The notes beneath the pieces are model-generated. The model worked only from the letters and a program-made list of their open reading frames with translations, did no database searches and was not told the DNA's origin. The position numbers were made by a program, and so were the translations under genes. Of a DNA stretch of 64,000 nucleotides, positions 17,710-25,798 are shown piece by piece (within the stretch, counting starts at the first letter, position 1; each line of letters opens with the position of its first letter). Source of the DNA: JAVJSU01 sp040219275 (GTDB lineage: Bacteria; Chloroflexota; Anaerolineae; Aggregatilineales; Phototrophicaceae); contig JAVJSU010000099.1 of the NCBI GenBank assembly GCA_040219275.1, forward strand, positions 124,001 through 188,000. Reading direction: 5' to 3'.

Positions 17710-18987
17710 TTGGCAGAAACTGCAATCATTATCAAACCAGGGCGTGATAAACCCATCATTAACCAACACCCCTGGATATTTTCAGGCGCAATTCGTGGCA
17801 TGGAAGGTATTCCTGAACAGGGCGAAATCGTCAACGTGCGCGCCCATGATCGGGCATTTCTGGGGCAAGGTTACTGGAATGTAAACTCACAGATTCGCGT
17901 TAGAATGCTCTCGTGGGATAAAGACCCCATCGACGATAGGTGGTGGCGCAATGCTTTAAAACGTGCAATTGATGCCCGCCTCTCCCTGACGGACGCAGAC
18001 CACAATGCGGAGCGCCTGCCCTGCCGTTTGATTAACGCAGAAAGCGACTTTATCCCCGGTTTGGTCGTAGATGCCTTCGAAGATGTAGCGAACAATAAAT
18101 TGTGGCTCTCTTTGCAAGCACTCACGCTCGGCATTGATGTGCATAAAAAGATGATTGCTCACCATCTCGTTGAACTTTTGCAGGAATATGCAGGCATGAG
18201 CATGGTCGCTGGCATCTATGAACGAAACGATGTTGATGCCCGTGAAAAAGAGGGTCTGCGCCAGCACAAAGGTGTTTTATGGGGAGAAGAGCCGCCTGAA
18301 CGCATCCAAATTCTCCATTCACCGGATATTTATTATTGGGTAGATATCAAAAACGGGCACAAAACCGGCACCTATCTCGACCAGCGGAGAAATCATGATT
18401 TCGTGCTGGATTTTGTGAATAGCCAGCAAAACCTCAAACCCACACCGAACAAAAAATATGAAGTGTTGAATTTATTCAGCTATACGGGCGTATTCGGATT
18501 AGCGGCATGGTCTGACGAAACGACCTATATCACCAACGTGGATAGCTCCAACGAAGCGTTAGCCATTGCAGAGGCGAATGTTGCGCTTAATCCAGAAATG
18601 GTTTCTGAAAATTTTGAATTTGTGCAAGCCGATGTATTCGAATATCAACGCGCTATGGTTAATCAGGGGCGACAGTGGGATTTTGTCATCCTTGATCCGC
18701 CAAAATTTGCTCATAGCAAACAACAAATAGATCGTGCTTCTCGGGGGTACAAAGACATTAACCTGAATGCCCTGCATCTCATCAAACCGGGCGGCTACCT
18801 GATGACATTTTCTTGTTCGGGTGCGATCACGCCTGATCTCTTCCAGAAAATCGTTTTCGGCGCGTTGGTCGACAGTGGCAGGCAAGCACAGGTGATCCAT
18901 CACCTTGGTGCAAGTGACGATCACCCTGTCGCGCTGACTTTTCCCGAAGGGGAATATCTCAAAGGCTTGCTGTTGCGAATTTACTAG
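17710..18987 (+). CDS. class I SAM-dependent rRNA methyltransferase (RlmI/YccW-like)
   Basis: The 425-residue protein has an N-terminal PUA domain (AIIIKPGRDKPIINQHPWIFSGA) and a C-terminal Rossmann methyltransferase with LNLFSYTGVFGLAAW for SAM binding and the FVILDPPKFAHSK catalytic loop. This architecture is that of 23S rRNA cytosine-C5 methyltransferases of the RlmI type. A TTG at 17710 is used as start with GGGGAAAG upstream, five bases after ligA, so the two are probably co-transcribed. Its end overlaps the convergent recombinase-like gene by four bases. Confidence 0.92.
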   Translation: MAETAIIIKPGRDKPIINQHPWIFSGAIRGMEGIPEQGEIVNVRAHDRAFLGQGYWNVNSQIRVRMLSWDKDPIDDRWWRNALKRAIDARLSLTDADHNAERLPCRLINAESDFIPGLVVDAFEDVANNKLWLSLQALTLGIDVHKKMIAHHLVELLQEYAGMSMVAGIYERNDVDAREKEGLRQHKGVLWGEEPPERIQILHSPDIYYWVDIKNGHKTGTYLDQRRNHDFVLDFVNSQQNLKPTPNKKYEVLNLFSYTGVFGLAAWSDETTYITNVDSSNEALAIAEANVALNPEMVSENFEFVQADVFEYQRAMVNQGRQWDFVILDPPKFAHSKQQIDRASRGYKDINLNALHLIKPGGYLMTFSCSGAITPDLFQKIVFGALVDSGRQAQVIHHLGASDDHPVALTFPEGEYLKGLLLRIY

Positions 18988-19940
18988 GGTTGTTTCGCAG
19001 ATTCGTTATCGAGTTGCTCGGAAAGCGTCTTGATCTTTTGTCCGGTTTCATACCAGCTGACTTTGCTCAAGCCGAGCTTCTCGCGGATCAAGTCTTCGTC
19101 CGTTCCTCTGCGATAATCCTGTACAGCACTCGTCCAGCGCAAGACCTCAAATGACAATTTAAACGGGACATCTGCCCCTTCGCCAATGTCCGTCAAAATG
19201 TACTCGAGATTGCGTGTGGTACAGGTGATAATCTTGTCTGAACCCGGTTTTGATGGGTATTGCTGGCGGTAAAGGTCATAGACCTTCAACCAATCGGAAT
19301 CCAGGGCGATACGGCGTTCCTTGTATTGATTCTTGGTCTTATGGCGAATGAGCAAAATCGGTTGTTGCGGATTTAAGCGATCTATATCGTCGTCAGTAAT
19401 GCGTTCAATCTCACTTTTCTTGATACCTGTATCCACCAATAACCGCAGTAGCATCTCCGGACGATAATCCTGCTCGTCACCACGTTTCATCCGACGAGAA
19501 AAATCTATACAACCGTCGATTTCTTCTTGAGATAAAACATGCGATAGCGGTGCAGGACCGGAACGCTGTAACAATGCTTTGGCAGGATCATGTGAAACTG
19601 CACCAAGTGTAAACAACCACTTAAAGTAGACTTTAATCGTCGTTACCCGTCGCGCATATGACTTACGACTACACGGCACACCTCGATCATTATCGAGCCA
19701 GTACATAAAATTAGAGAGCATCGTTGTGGTGAACTCCCCTACTGGCGTAGCACCATCGAGATAATTGATCACCAATTCCAGATCAGACTCGAAGGACTTA
19801 ATCGTGTTTTCAGTCTTCCCTTCCCGTATCAGATGATCTTTGAATAGTTGGACTGTCGCTGATAGCGGAGTGCGCTTGTTTATCTCTTCCGGTGAATTTG
19901 GGTGTAGGTAAAACAGTGAATTCTGACGGACATCAGACAT
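18984..19940 (-). CDS. tyrosine-recombinase-like protein with degenerate active site
   Basis: The 318-residue protein has a SAM-like core-binding domain (LFKDHLIREGKTENTIKSF, residues about 28-120) and a recombinase catalytic fold (RPEMLLRLLVDTGIKKSEIE onwards). Compared with XerD, TGLR reads TGIK (Arg to Lys), the HxxR motif reads EVLR (His lost), LGHS reads LGLS (His lost), and the nucleophile tyrosine position reads as glycine in SKVSWYETGQKI; a tyrosine three residues earlier is off register. The beta-strand lysine in KTKNQYKERRI and the second arginine are kept. It probably binds DNA without recombining it. GAGGG precedes the ATG by seven bases; no attachment sites were found. Confidence 0.85.
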   Translation of the reverse strand: MSDVRQNSLFYLHPNSPEEINKRTPLSATVQLFKDHLIREGKTENTIKSFESDLELVINYLDGATPVGEFTTTMLSNFMYWLDNDRGVPCSRKSYARRVTTIKVYFKWLFTLGAVSHDPAKALLQRSGPAPLSHVLSQEEIDGCIDFSRRMKRGDEQDYRPEMLLRLLVDTGIKKSEIERITDDDIDRLNPQQPILLIRHKTKNQYKERRIALDSDWLKVYDLYRQQYPSKPGSDKIITCTTRNLEYILTDIGEGADVPFKLSFEVLRWTSAVQDYRRGTDEDLIREKLGLSKVSWYETGQKIKTLSEQLDNESAKQP

Positions 19941-20009
19941 GATCTAGCCCTCGCAAATCAATTGATCCGAACATCTATTCTAACTTAAATGACTATACGA
20001 AGCAAGAGA

Positions 20010-20825
20010 TTAAAGACGGAATGTTTTTTCCGGATTGCCATACACTTCAGCAACGAGCCGATCTATCATCAGCGTTGGCACAACATCATCAGAATTCACC
20101 ACGTCAAATTGCACATCGAATACGTTTTCAAAACCTTTCCGGATGGCATCAGCGGCTGTTTGCCACTTAATGTACTGACCAAGTGCTTGCTCTAAAGTCG
20201 TTGCCCGTTCCCGCACATGGAATTTTGCTTCTTCACGATGATAGGCATTTGGATATTTCAGTGTATCGCAAATTCGGGCAATATCTCCTGCCAGGGGTAA
20301 TGATCCATGTTGCAATACGCCATTTTTCCGCCGTACCTGAGCGCTCCCCACCAGTTTTCGCCCATCAGGTGTGGTGATTTCATAATGCGAAGGTGTTTCA
20401 AAACATACTGGACCGATTGTTTTCAACCCTTCGGCTTTTTTATCCGCATTGGATTGCACCCCAAGCAGGTTTAACCCGGCAAGCAAGGCTTCACTAATGC
20501 GCCGATAACTTTCGATTATTCCTCCTTCTGCAATTGGCTCATCTGCGGGGATGGCAAGGCTATAGGTCAATTCATCAATATGTAAAATGCCTTTTCCACC
20601 CGTCAACCGTCGCACAATCTCCCACCCTCGATCCCTCAAAGCATCTATCGCAACATCGGCGGCACGTTGACCGTATCCAAGCGACAAACACGGCGGGTTC
20701 CATCCGTAAAATCGCAGGGTTGGTGGTAACGCTCCAGATGACACATTTTCGAGGATTGCCTCGTCAATTGCCATGTTGCGCGCCCCTGTAGTAGGAGAAT
20801 CGTAGATCAAATGCCATTGACGCAT
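20010..20825 (-). CDS. LipM-like octanoyltransferase / lipoate-protein ligase family
   Basis: The 271-residue protein belongs to the biotin/lipoate protein ligase fold that attaches octanoyl or lipoyl groups to E2 and H-protein domains. It has RRLTGGKGILHIDELTYS, the lysine-containing GRKLVGSAQVRRKNGVLQHG, and a cysteine in GPVCFETPSHYEI at the place of the LipM/LipL nucleophile. That cysteine favours an octanoyl transferase over an ATP-using ligase, but the two are hard to separate by eye. It is a single gene; its 5' end overlaps the divergent LCP promoter. Confidence 0.88.
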   Translation of the reverse strand: MRQWHLIYDSPTTGARNMAIDEAILENVSSGALPPTLRFYGWNPPCLSLGYGQRAADVAIDALRDRGWEIVRRLTGGKGILHIDELTYSLAIPADEPIAEGGIIESYRRISEALLAGLNLLGVQSNADKKAEGLKTIGPVCFETPSHYEITTPDGRKLVGSAQVRRKNGVLQHGSLPLAGDIARICDTLKYPNAYHREEAKFHVRERATTLEQALGQYIKWQTAADAIRKGFENVFDVQFDVVNSDDVVPTLMIDRLVAEVYGNPEKTFRL

Positions 20826-20845
20826 TTTTTAACCATGCCTATACT
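20817..20845 (+). promoter_or_regulatory. promoter of the LCP gene
   Basis: TTGACG (20817-20822) and TATACT (20840-20845) with a 17-base spacer, about 35 bases before the ATG of the LCP gene. The -35 box lies within the first codons of the divergent acyltransferase gene, so expression of the two may interfere. Confidence 0.6.
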
Positions 20846-20886
20846 CTTAACTATGACTAATTTATCTCAGGTGATTATACAGCACC

Positions 20887-22257
20887 ATGACTGAGAAATA
20901 TTTTCCAGAAACCAACGAAGACACCAACGATAAGGATCAAACCTTAACGCATAGCGCCGTACCTCATGCACCCGACTATGATGCAGAGAATTATCAGTAC
21001 GGGCAATACGCGCGTTCGAAGGATAAAAATAGTGCACCCACATGGAAAAGTGATAAACCTGTGGACGCGAATCCCAACGGCGTAAACACTGTGGTGAGAA
21101 CACCCAAAGTGGCTGTTCCGCCTGCCCCTCCCTTACTCCAACGGGAATCCGCCGCAAGAGAACGTGCACGTCAACGCCGCGTGAGTGGGCGAAGAAAAGG
21201 TGAAGAATGGGCATGGGTGATTATCGCAATGACGATGTTCGGCGTGGTCGTGATGATCAGCATGAGCATCTTTTTCTTCCTGCGGAGTTCACAGAATGCA
21301 CCCGAAGTCATCCCGACTGCTTCGGCAAATTTATCCGCCTTACCCACACCTGCGAATTTCCGTACAGATCGTCCGGCTGGAAGCGGTGAAACGGTCTTGC
21401 TGGATGATGGCAGTACGATCATTCTTGAACCGTGGGACGGGCAAGGTCGCTTTACTGTCCTCATGCTGGGCTTAGATCGTAGACCGGGTGAAACGGGTTT
21501 GTCTTACCGCACGGACACCATGATGCTGGTGAGCATTGATCCGCAGACTCAAACACTAGGCATTCTAAGCATTCCGCGTGATTTGTACGTGTCCGTTCCG
21601 GGATATAGCCAATTACAGCGCATCAATACACCCATGCTACTCGGCGAAATTCAACAACCGGGTTATGGACCTGTATTGGCAATGGAAACCGTGCAGTACA
21701 ATCTGGGAATTCGCGTTAATGATTATCTAGCGGTAGATTTTCAGGCATTTGTTGATCTCGTCGATTCCATTGGCGGGATTGATGTGACCACGGACTACAC
21801 CATCAATGACCCCTACTACCCGAATATGTTTTACGGGTATGATCCATTTTATCTGGCGGCAGGAACGCATCATCTGGATGGATTAACTTCCCTGAAATTT
21901 GCCCGTACCCGCCATGGCGACAATGACTTTGAGCGGGCAAACCGTCAACAGCAGGTCATTTATGCGATCCGCGATCAGATTCTGAATCTTAATATGCTTC
22001 CACAAATGATTGTCCGCGCGCCGTCTTTGCTCTCTTCGTGGGATGATAACGTCTATACAAATCTCAATCTGGATCAGATGATTCGGTTGGCATGGTACTT
22101 GAAGGACATTCCGACGGAGAACATCCGCACGGGTGTAATCGACTATAATTACTCTCAACCGTTCACGACATCAGAAGGAGCGGCAGTACTTATCCCGAAT
22201 CGAAGCCGTATGGGGTCGTTGATGGTTGAGGTCTTCGGGGAGAATTACTCGCAGTAA
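20887..22257 (+). CDS. LytR-CpsA-Psr (LCP) family protein
   Basis: LCP enzymes transfer undecaprenyl-linked polymers to the cell wall. The 456-residue protein has a long disordered cytoplasmic N-terminus, a basic stretch ARQRRVSGRRKG, one transmembrane helix near residues 115-137 and an extracytoplasmic LCP domain beginning VLMLGLDRRPGE, with the catalytic/lipid-binding residues in YRTDTMMLVSID, SIPRDLYV and LKFARTRHGDNDFER. It is of usual length. It has its own promoter and a strong terminator, so it is monocistronic. Confidence 0.93.
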   Translation: MTEKYFPETNEDTNDKDQTLTHSAVPHAPDYDAENYQYGQYARSKDKNSAPTWKSDKPVDANPNGVNTVVRTPKVAVPPAPPLLQRESAARERARQRRVSGRRKGEEWAWVIIAMTMFGVVVMISMSIFFFLRSSQNAPEVIPTASANLSALPTPANFRTDRPAGSGETVLLDDGSTIILEPWDGQGRFTVLMLGLDRRPGETGLSYRTDTMMLVSIDPQTQTLGILSIPRDLYVSVPGYSQLQRINTPMLLGEIQQPGYGPVLAMETVQYNLGIRVNDYLAVDFQAFVDLVDSIGGIDVTTDYTINDPYYPNMFYGYDPFYLAAGTHHLDGLTSLKFARTRHGDNDFERANRQQQVIYAIRDQILNLNMLPQMIVRAPSLLSSWDDNVYTNLNLDQMIRLAWYLKDIPTENIRTGVIDYNYSQPFTTSEGAAVLIPNRSRMGSLMVEVFGENYSQ

Positions 22258-22290
22258 AGATCGAATTCGTTCAGGATTGTCCAAATAATA

Positions 22291-22330
22291 GAGCCGTACT
22301 CTACAATTGAGTACGGCTCTTAAAATTTTT
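22291..22330 (+). terminator. terminator after the LCP gene
   Basis: A perfect 11-base-pair hairpin GAGCCGTACTC/GAGTACGGCTC with a seven-base loop, followed by TTAAAATTTTT. Confidence 0.92.
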
Positions 22331-22332
22331 CT

Positions 22333-22472
22333 AAAAACACCCGCCATGCCGTGTGCCGCTTTGTTTTGAACCTGCTTTCGCAGGTGGGTAACCTCTCAAC
22401 TGTTTTGGTCTTGACCAACGCAGGTCTATCACCTCATCAGTTGACTACAGTTTCCCTTTGTGTGGGTGTTGG
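22333..22472 (+). ncRNA. candidate 6S-like regulatory RNA
   Basis: This gene-free stretch folds into a long rod with a central bubble. The ends pair as AACACCC (22336-22342) with GGGTGTT (22464-22470); the 5' side of the bubble has TTTTGAACCTGC TTTC GCAGGTGGGTAACC with a tight hairpin; the terminal stem pairs TCAACTG with CAGTTGA. A closing stem, an asymmetric bubble and an apical stem, with GAACC...GGTGGG-type sequence, recall bacterial 6S RNAs that bind housekeeping RNA polymerase. I cannot run a covariance search, so the family name is tentative. No clear promoter was found between it and the upstream terminator. Confidence 0.45.
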
Positions 22473-22494
22473 CCCAAAACTAATCGCGTCATCA

Positions 22495-22520
22495 CGCACA
22501 CAGCAGGATGTGTCGTTAGT
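22495..22520 (+). other. hairpin downstream of the candidate RNA
   Basis: CGCACACA/TGTGTCG hairpin with a bulge (22495-22515), flanked by ACTAA and TTAGT that extend the pairing. It could end the upstream RNA, but the T-run is poor. Confidence 0.3.
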
Positions 22521-22614
22521 TATATCAAACCGCCTCATTCATGTAAACCCCATCTTATCCATTTTCGTCTAAAATTCATATTTCAGAGTAGCCATTTAGT
22601 TCATTGGCGCTGAT

Positions 22615-22623
22615 TGCTATAAT
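22615..22623 (+). promoter_or_regulatory. extended -10 promoter of the aquaporin gene
   Basis: TGCTATAAT is a perfect extended -10 element (22615-22623) although no good -35 box is seen. A start near 22630 would exclude the upstream in-frame ATGs and supports the GTG start at 22658. Confidence 0.55.
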
Positions 22624-22657
22624 GCGGTTATCTATTTGGCACAAATTGGGAGGGTAT

Positions 22658-23347
22658 GTGAGTAATAATTTGGTTAGAGAGAGCATTGCTGAACTCATCG
22701 GCACATTTGTATTGGTCTTCATTGGTGGATTCGCGGTAGTGGTCGCCCCGCTTTTTGGTGTGATTGTTCCAGCTTTAGCACACGGGCTGATCCTCGTTGG
22801 CTTGATCTACACCTATGGGCATATTTCCGGCACGCAAATCAACCCGGCTGTTACGGTGGGATTGCTAGTGGGCGGCAAGATTGATCCGGTTAAAGCGGGA
22901 GCGTTTATTATCGCGCAATTTGTTGGCGGAATCATCGCAGCGGCAGTTATCGTTGCGGTAATGCCAGATGGCGCTCAAATCGCCTTACTCGGCTCTACAG
23001 AGGCATTTAACTACGGTCAAACTACAGGCGCACTAACCGATAATTATGTATGGTCAGCCGTTATTATCGAAGCGATCCTGACGTTCCTGCTCGTTAGCGC
23101 GGTTTATCAGACAGCGGCGTTTGGCAAGGGTGGTAACATGGCGGGCATAGCGATTGGCTTTACACTTGCGGGGTGTATTCTCGCGGGCGGTGCATTGACG
23201 GGTGCATCACTGAATCCTGCCCGTACACTTGGACCAGCGCTCATGGCTGGCAATCTGGATTACGTGATTCCGTATTTCATCGGCTTGTTCGCGGGTGGCG
23301 CGGCGGCAGGCGCATTTCACACCTTCGTTCTGAACACCGAGAAATAA
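22658..23347 (+). CDS. MIP family channel (aquaporin/glycerol facilitator)
   Basis: This is a six-helix major intrinsic protein that passes water or small neutral solutes. The two NPA motifs are present in QINPAVTVG and SLNPARTLG, and hydrophobic segments fill the rest. From the GTG at 22658 it is 229 residues, the usual length of short bacterial aquaporins. This start follows GGGAGGG closely and lies downstream of the predicted promoter; the upstream ATGs overlap the -10 box. The lack of the long loops typical of GlpF suggests an aquaporin rather than a glycerol channel, though this is not decisive. Confidence 0.92.
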   Translation: MSNNLVRESIAELIGTFVLVFIGGFAVVVAPLFGVIVPALAHGLILVGLIYTYGHISGTQINPAVTVGLLVGGKIDPVKAGAFIIAQFVGGIIAAAVIVAVMPDGAQIALLGSTEAFNYGQTTGALTDNYVWSAVIIEAILTFLLVSAVYQTAAFGKGGNMAGIAIGFTLAGCILAGGALTGASLNPARTLGPALMAGNLDYVIPYFIGLFAGGAAAGAFHTFVLNTEK

Positions 23348-23354
23348 TCAAAAT

Positions 23355-23385
23355 GGGGCGATGTGTATTTACATCGCCCCACGCC
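23355..23385. terminator. bidirectional terminator
   Basis: A perfect 10-base-pair hairpin GGGGCGATGT/ACATCGCCCC with a six-base loop sits between the convergent aquaporin and beta-propeller genes; T-rich sequence follows on both strands. Confidence 0.85.
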
Positions 23386-24768
23386 TTATTCTTCTAGCCG
23401 ATAAACAATGACTTCGTTGGTCAATCCAGTTACAGCCAGAATGTTTTGTGTTGGATGCCATACCAAATTGAAAACTTCGTCAAACGGTGTTTCGATGGTT
23501 TGAAAGAGGCGATTTTGTGAAATATCATAAACTCCAATTAACGAGTCAGGGATGCTCCCGTTAAAGAATATAGTCGCACCCCATTGCCAGTTCGCATGAA
23601 ATCTGATAAATCCTACATTGCCAAATCGACGTTCTTCGATGATTTCTCCTGTGTTGAGATCATATTGTCTATAGCCCGGATATGTCTCAAGAATTTCAAG
23701 ACTTGATCCATTAATTCTATACTGTGAACCGAGGTCTTGGAACGTATCAAGTACCATTTCTCCCCGCTCAACGTCATACACAACATAATCATGCCCAAAG
23801 TAACGATAATCACCGTAATTCAATAGAATATATCGTCCGTCTTGCGTCCATTCGGTAACTAAAGTGGGATATTTATGATCGTTGAATGTCTCTAACAGCT
23901 CACCCGTTGTTGCATCCCAAATACGCAATTTTAAAGCATCCATGACTGTCGCAATGCGCGTGCTATCCGGTGACCAGATTTGTCCAAAATTGGTGTTATA
24001 AATCACTTCAGACAAGGTATCGGGAAACGTCCATATTCGGATCGGGTTAAGTGTATATCCCCATTCGCCAAGCGGTTCTACGATCAGACGCGCACTATCA
24101 GGACTCCATGTATTTGAAGGACTCAGTTGATGCCCTGCGAGTTGATATAAAAAATTACCTGTTTCTGCTGAAGCCACATAAATCGTATCGCCCGCCTCGT
24201 TTACCGTATACGCACCGTCAGGACTCCATCTGACTTGACTATCCGTTTGCCGTAATAACGCTCCCGTTTGCGTATCATAAATTCTGCCACCCAGAATATA
24301 GCCCATAGAAAATTGTGTTCGTTCGGGATTCAAGGTCAAATTACCGTGAACATTTTCCAACGTGTAAAGTATTTCGCCTGTTCCAGCGCGCACAAAGTAC
24401 AGAGTCCCCAATCTGCGGTGTGTCTCTTCACGCACGAATAACCAGTAATGCTCATCATCAAACCAGATTGGTCTCGCCTCTAAATCACGCAGATAAGTTC
24501 CTGTTGTCGCTTCCAACAATTGAAACCTATTACCTTGATACTCATTGCTATACCCACCTATCAATAAATAGCTACCATCAGGACTCCAATTGAGATAGGG
24601 TGTAATATATATATCATAATCAACCTGATACTGTGCCACAAAGCGAGGCTGAGGCGTGTTGGTCATGAAAATCGGGCGAGGAGTCGGTGTCACATCATCC
24701 TGTGCATACGCCGAAAACAAAATTGTAACCAGCAAAACTACCAATAAACTCAAATATCTCCACTTCAC
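23386..24768 (-). CDS. secreted WD40-like beta-propeller protein
   Basis: The 460-residue protein has an N-terminal signal peptide (KWRYLSLLVVLLVTILFSAYAQ) and then repeated blade motifs of the type WSPDGSYLL, WSPDGAYTV, WSPDSARL, WSPDSTRIA and WTQDGRYILL, typical of WD40/TolB-like propellers. It is probably exported to the cell surface or periplasm-like space; the ligand is unknown. The GTG at 24768 is chosen because GGGAGG lies seven bases upstream and it overlaps the stop of the preceding paralogue as GTGA. Confidence 0.85.
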   Translation of the reverse strand: MKWRYLSLLVVLLVTILFSAYAQDDVTPTPRPIFMTNTPQPRFVAQYQVDYDIYITPYLNWSPDGSYLLIGGYSNEYQGNRFQLLEATTGTYLRDLEARPIWFDDEHYWLFVREETHRRLGTLYFVRAGTGEILYTLENVHGNLTLNPERTQFSMGYILGGRIYDTQTGALLRQTDSQVRWSPDGAYTVNEAGDTIYVASAETGNFLYQLAGHQLSPSNTWSPDSARLIVEPLGEWGYTLNPIRIWTFPDTLSEVIYNTNFGQIWSPDSTRIATVMDALKLRIWDATTGELLETFNDHKYPTLVTEWTQDGRYILLNYGDYRYFGHDYVVYDVERGEMVLDTFQDLGSQYRINGSSLEILETYPGYRQYDLNTGEIIEERRFGNVGFIRFHANWQWGATIFFNGSIPDSLIGVYDISQNRLFQTIETPFDEVFNLVWHPTQNILAVTGLTNEVIVYRLEE

Positions 24769-25727
24769 GGGATAACCTCCCAAACGATGATACTATTCTG
24801 CGGAGGTTGCACACGATTTTGGTCGAACACGACACAATTGGCGGCGATATAACGTCCAGTCGGGCTAATTTCTAAGCCATTTAGATAGTCACACCCCTGT
24901 GCTTCAAGCAAATTAATACGCTCACCTGTATCGACATCCCAGAGGTCAACAAAAGTTCCTACGGCATTGATTATCCAATCCCCCTGTGGATGCCAGCGGA
25001 TGATCCCACCCATCAGTGGCATGATCGTAACGGGCATTCCGGTAGCGACATTTCGAATCTGCGAAGCTGAAGCAAGTCTCGTGGAATCCGGACTCCATGC
25101 CACATCACTTTCAGCCCCGGAATAAACGTCAATAAGTTCACCTGAGTTCGTAAATAACGGCATGTAGATATACTCACGCCCAGCAGGACTCGCTACCATA
25201 GTGCCATCAGGACTCCAATATCCACCAAAATCCCAAATGAGATCTGAATCGTCGAACCGAGTCAACTCGCCTGTGTCCGCATCAAAGACCCCATTTCTAA
25301 CGCTCAATAAATTTTCAAATGGGTGCCAATCAATCATTGAGCCATACGACTCTAAGACGTAAACATTTTCACCGGTTTGTGCATCATAGATGGAAATGGG
25401 ATTTCGAGATTGCCCCACCGCAATGTAGCGATCATCCACACTCCATTTCACAGATTGAATGCTACTAATTTCGTCACCGACGGACTGAAAACTGCGGTCA
25501 ACCTCGCCAGTTGAAATGTTCCAAATATTGATGATACAACCAGTATCCATAGCCGCCAGATAGTCACCAGAAGAGTCAAAATCATACTCAATCCTGAACG
25601 GTCTATAAATCGTACAACCAGATGGCAAGCGCCAGATTTCTCGATATTCAGGCACTTCGGACTGAGCATCAACCACCCCGACATCTTGAATCAGCAATAG
25701 CATAAACACGAAAATCAGTCGTCGCAT
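24765..25727 (-). CDS. secreted WD40-like beta-propeller protein (paralogue)
   Basis: The 320-residue protein has a signal peptide (MRRLIFVFMLLLIQDVGVVDAQ) and propeller blades with WSVDDRYIAVG, WSPDGTMVASPAG, WSPDSTRLASAS and WHPQGDWIINAVG, most with the structure 'value, then INIWNIST/LWDVDTG' of true WD40 repeats. It is a shorter paralogue of the next gene and is translationally coupled to it. The second of two adjacent ATGs (25727) has the better distance from GGGAG. Function unknown. Confidence 0.85.
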   Translation of the reverse strand: MRRLIFVFMLLLIQDVGVVDAQSEVPEYREIWRLPSGCTIYRPFRIEYDFDSSGDYLAAMDTGCIINIWNISTGEVDRSFQSVGDEISSIQSVKWSVDDRYIAVGQSRNPISIYDAQTGENVYVLESYGSMIDWHPFENLLSVRNGVFDADTGELTRFDDSDLIWDFGGYWSPDGTMVASPAGREYIYMPLFTNSGELIDVYSGAESDVAWSPDSTRLASASQIRNVATGMPVTIMPLMGGIIRWHPQGDWIINAVGTFVDLWDVDTGERINLLEAQGCDYLNGLEISPTGRYIAANCVVFDQNRVQPPQNSIIVWEVIP

Positions 25728-25738
25728 CATCGCTCCCA

Positions 25739-25771
25739 AATAAAAAAAGCGCAGGCAAATCGCCCACGCTT
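25739..25771 (-). terminator. terminator between aspS and neighbour
   Basis: AAGCGTGGGC-GATTT-GCCTGCGCTT hairpin followed by a T-run (complement of 25742-25748), just after the aspS stop at 25799. The beta-propeller pair downstream must therefore have its own promoter or readthrough. Confidence 0.85.
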
Positions 25772-25798
25772 ATTGTATCATCAGGAATTAGTAGATCG

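Noticed and set aside
22333..22472. SRP RNA, RNase P RNA or tmRNA in the gene-free stretch
   Set aside because: None of the hallmark motifs of these RNAs (the GGAAGGAAGCAG region of SRP RNA, GAGGAAAGTCC of RNase P RNA or a tag reading frame) is present.
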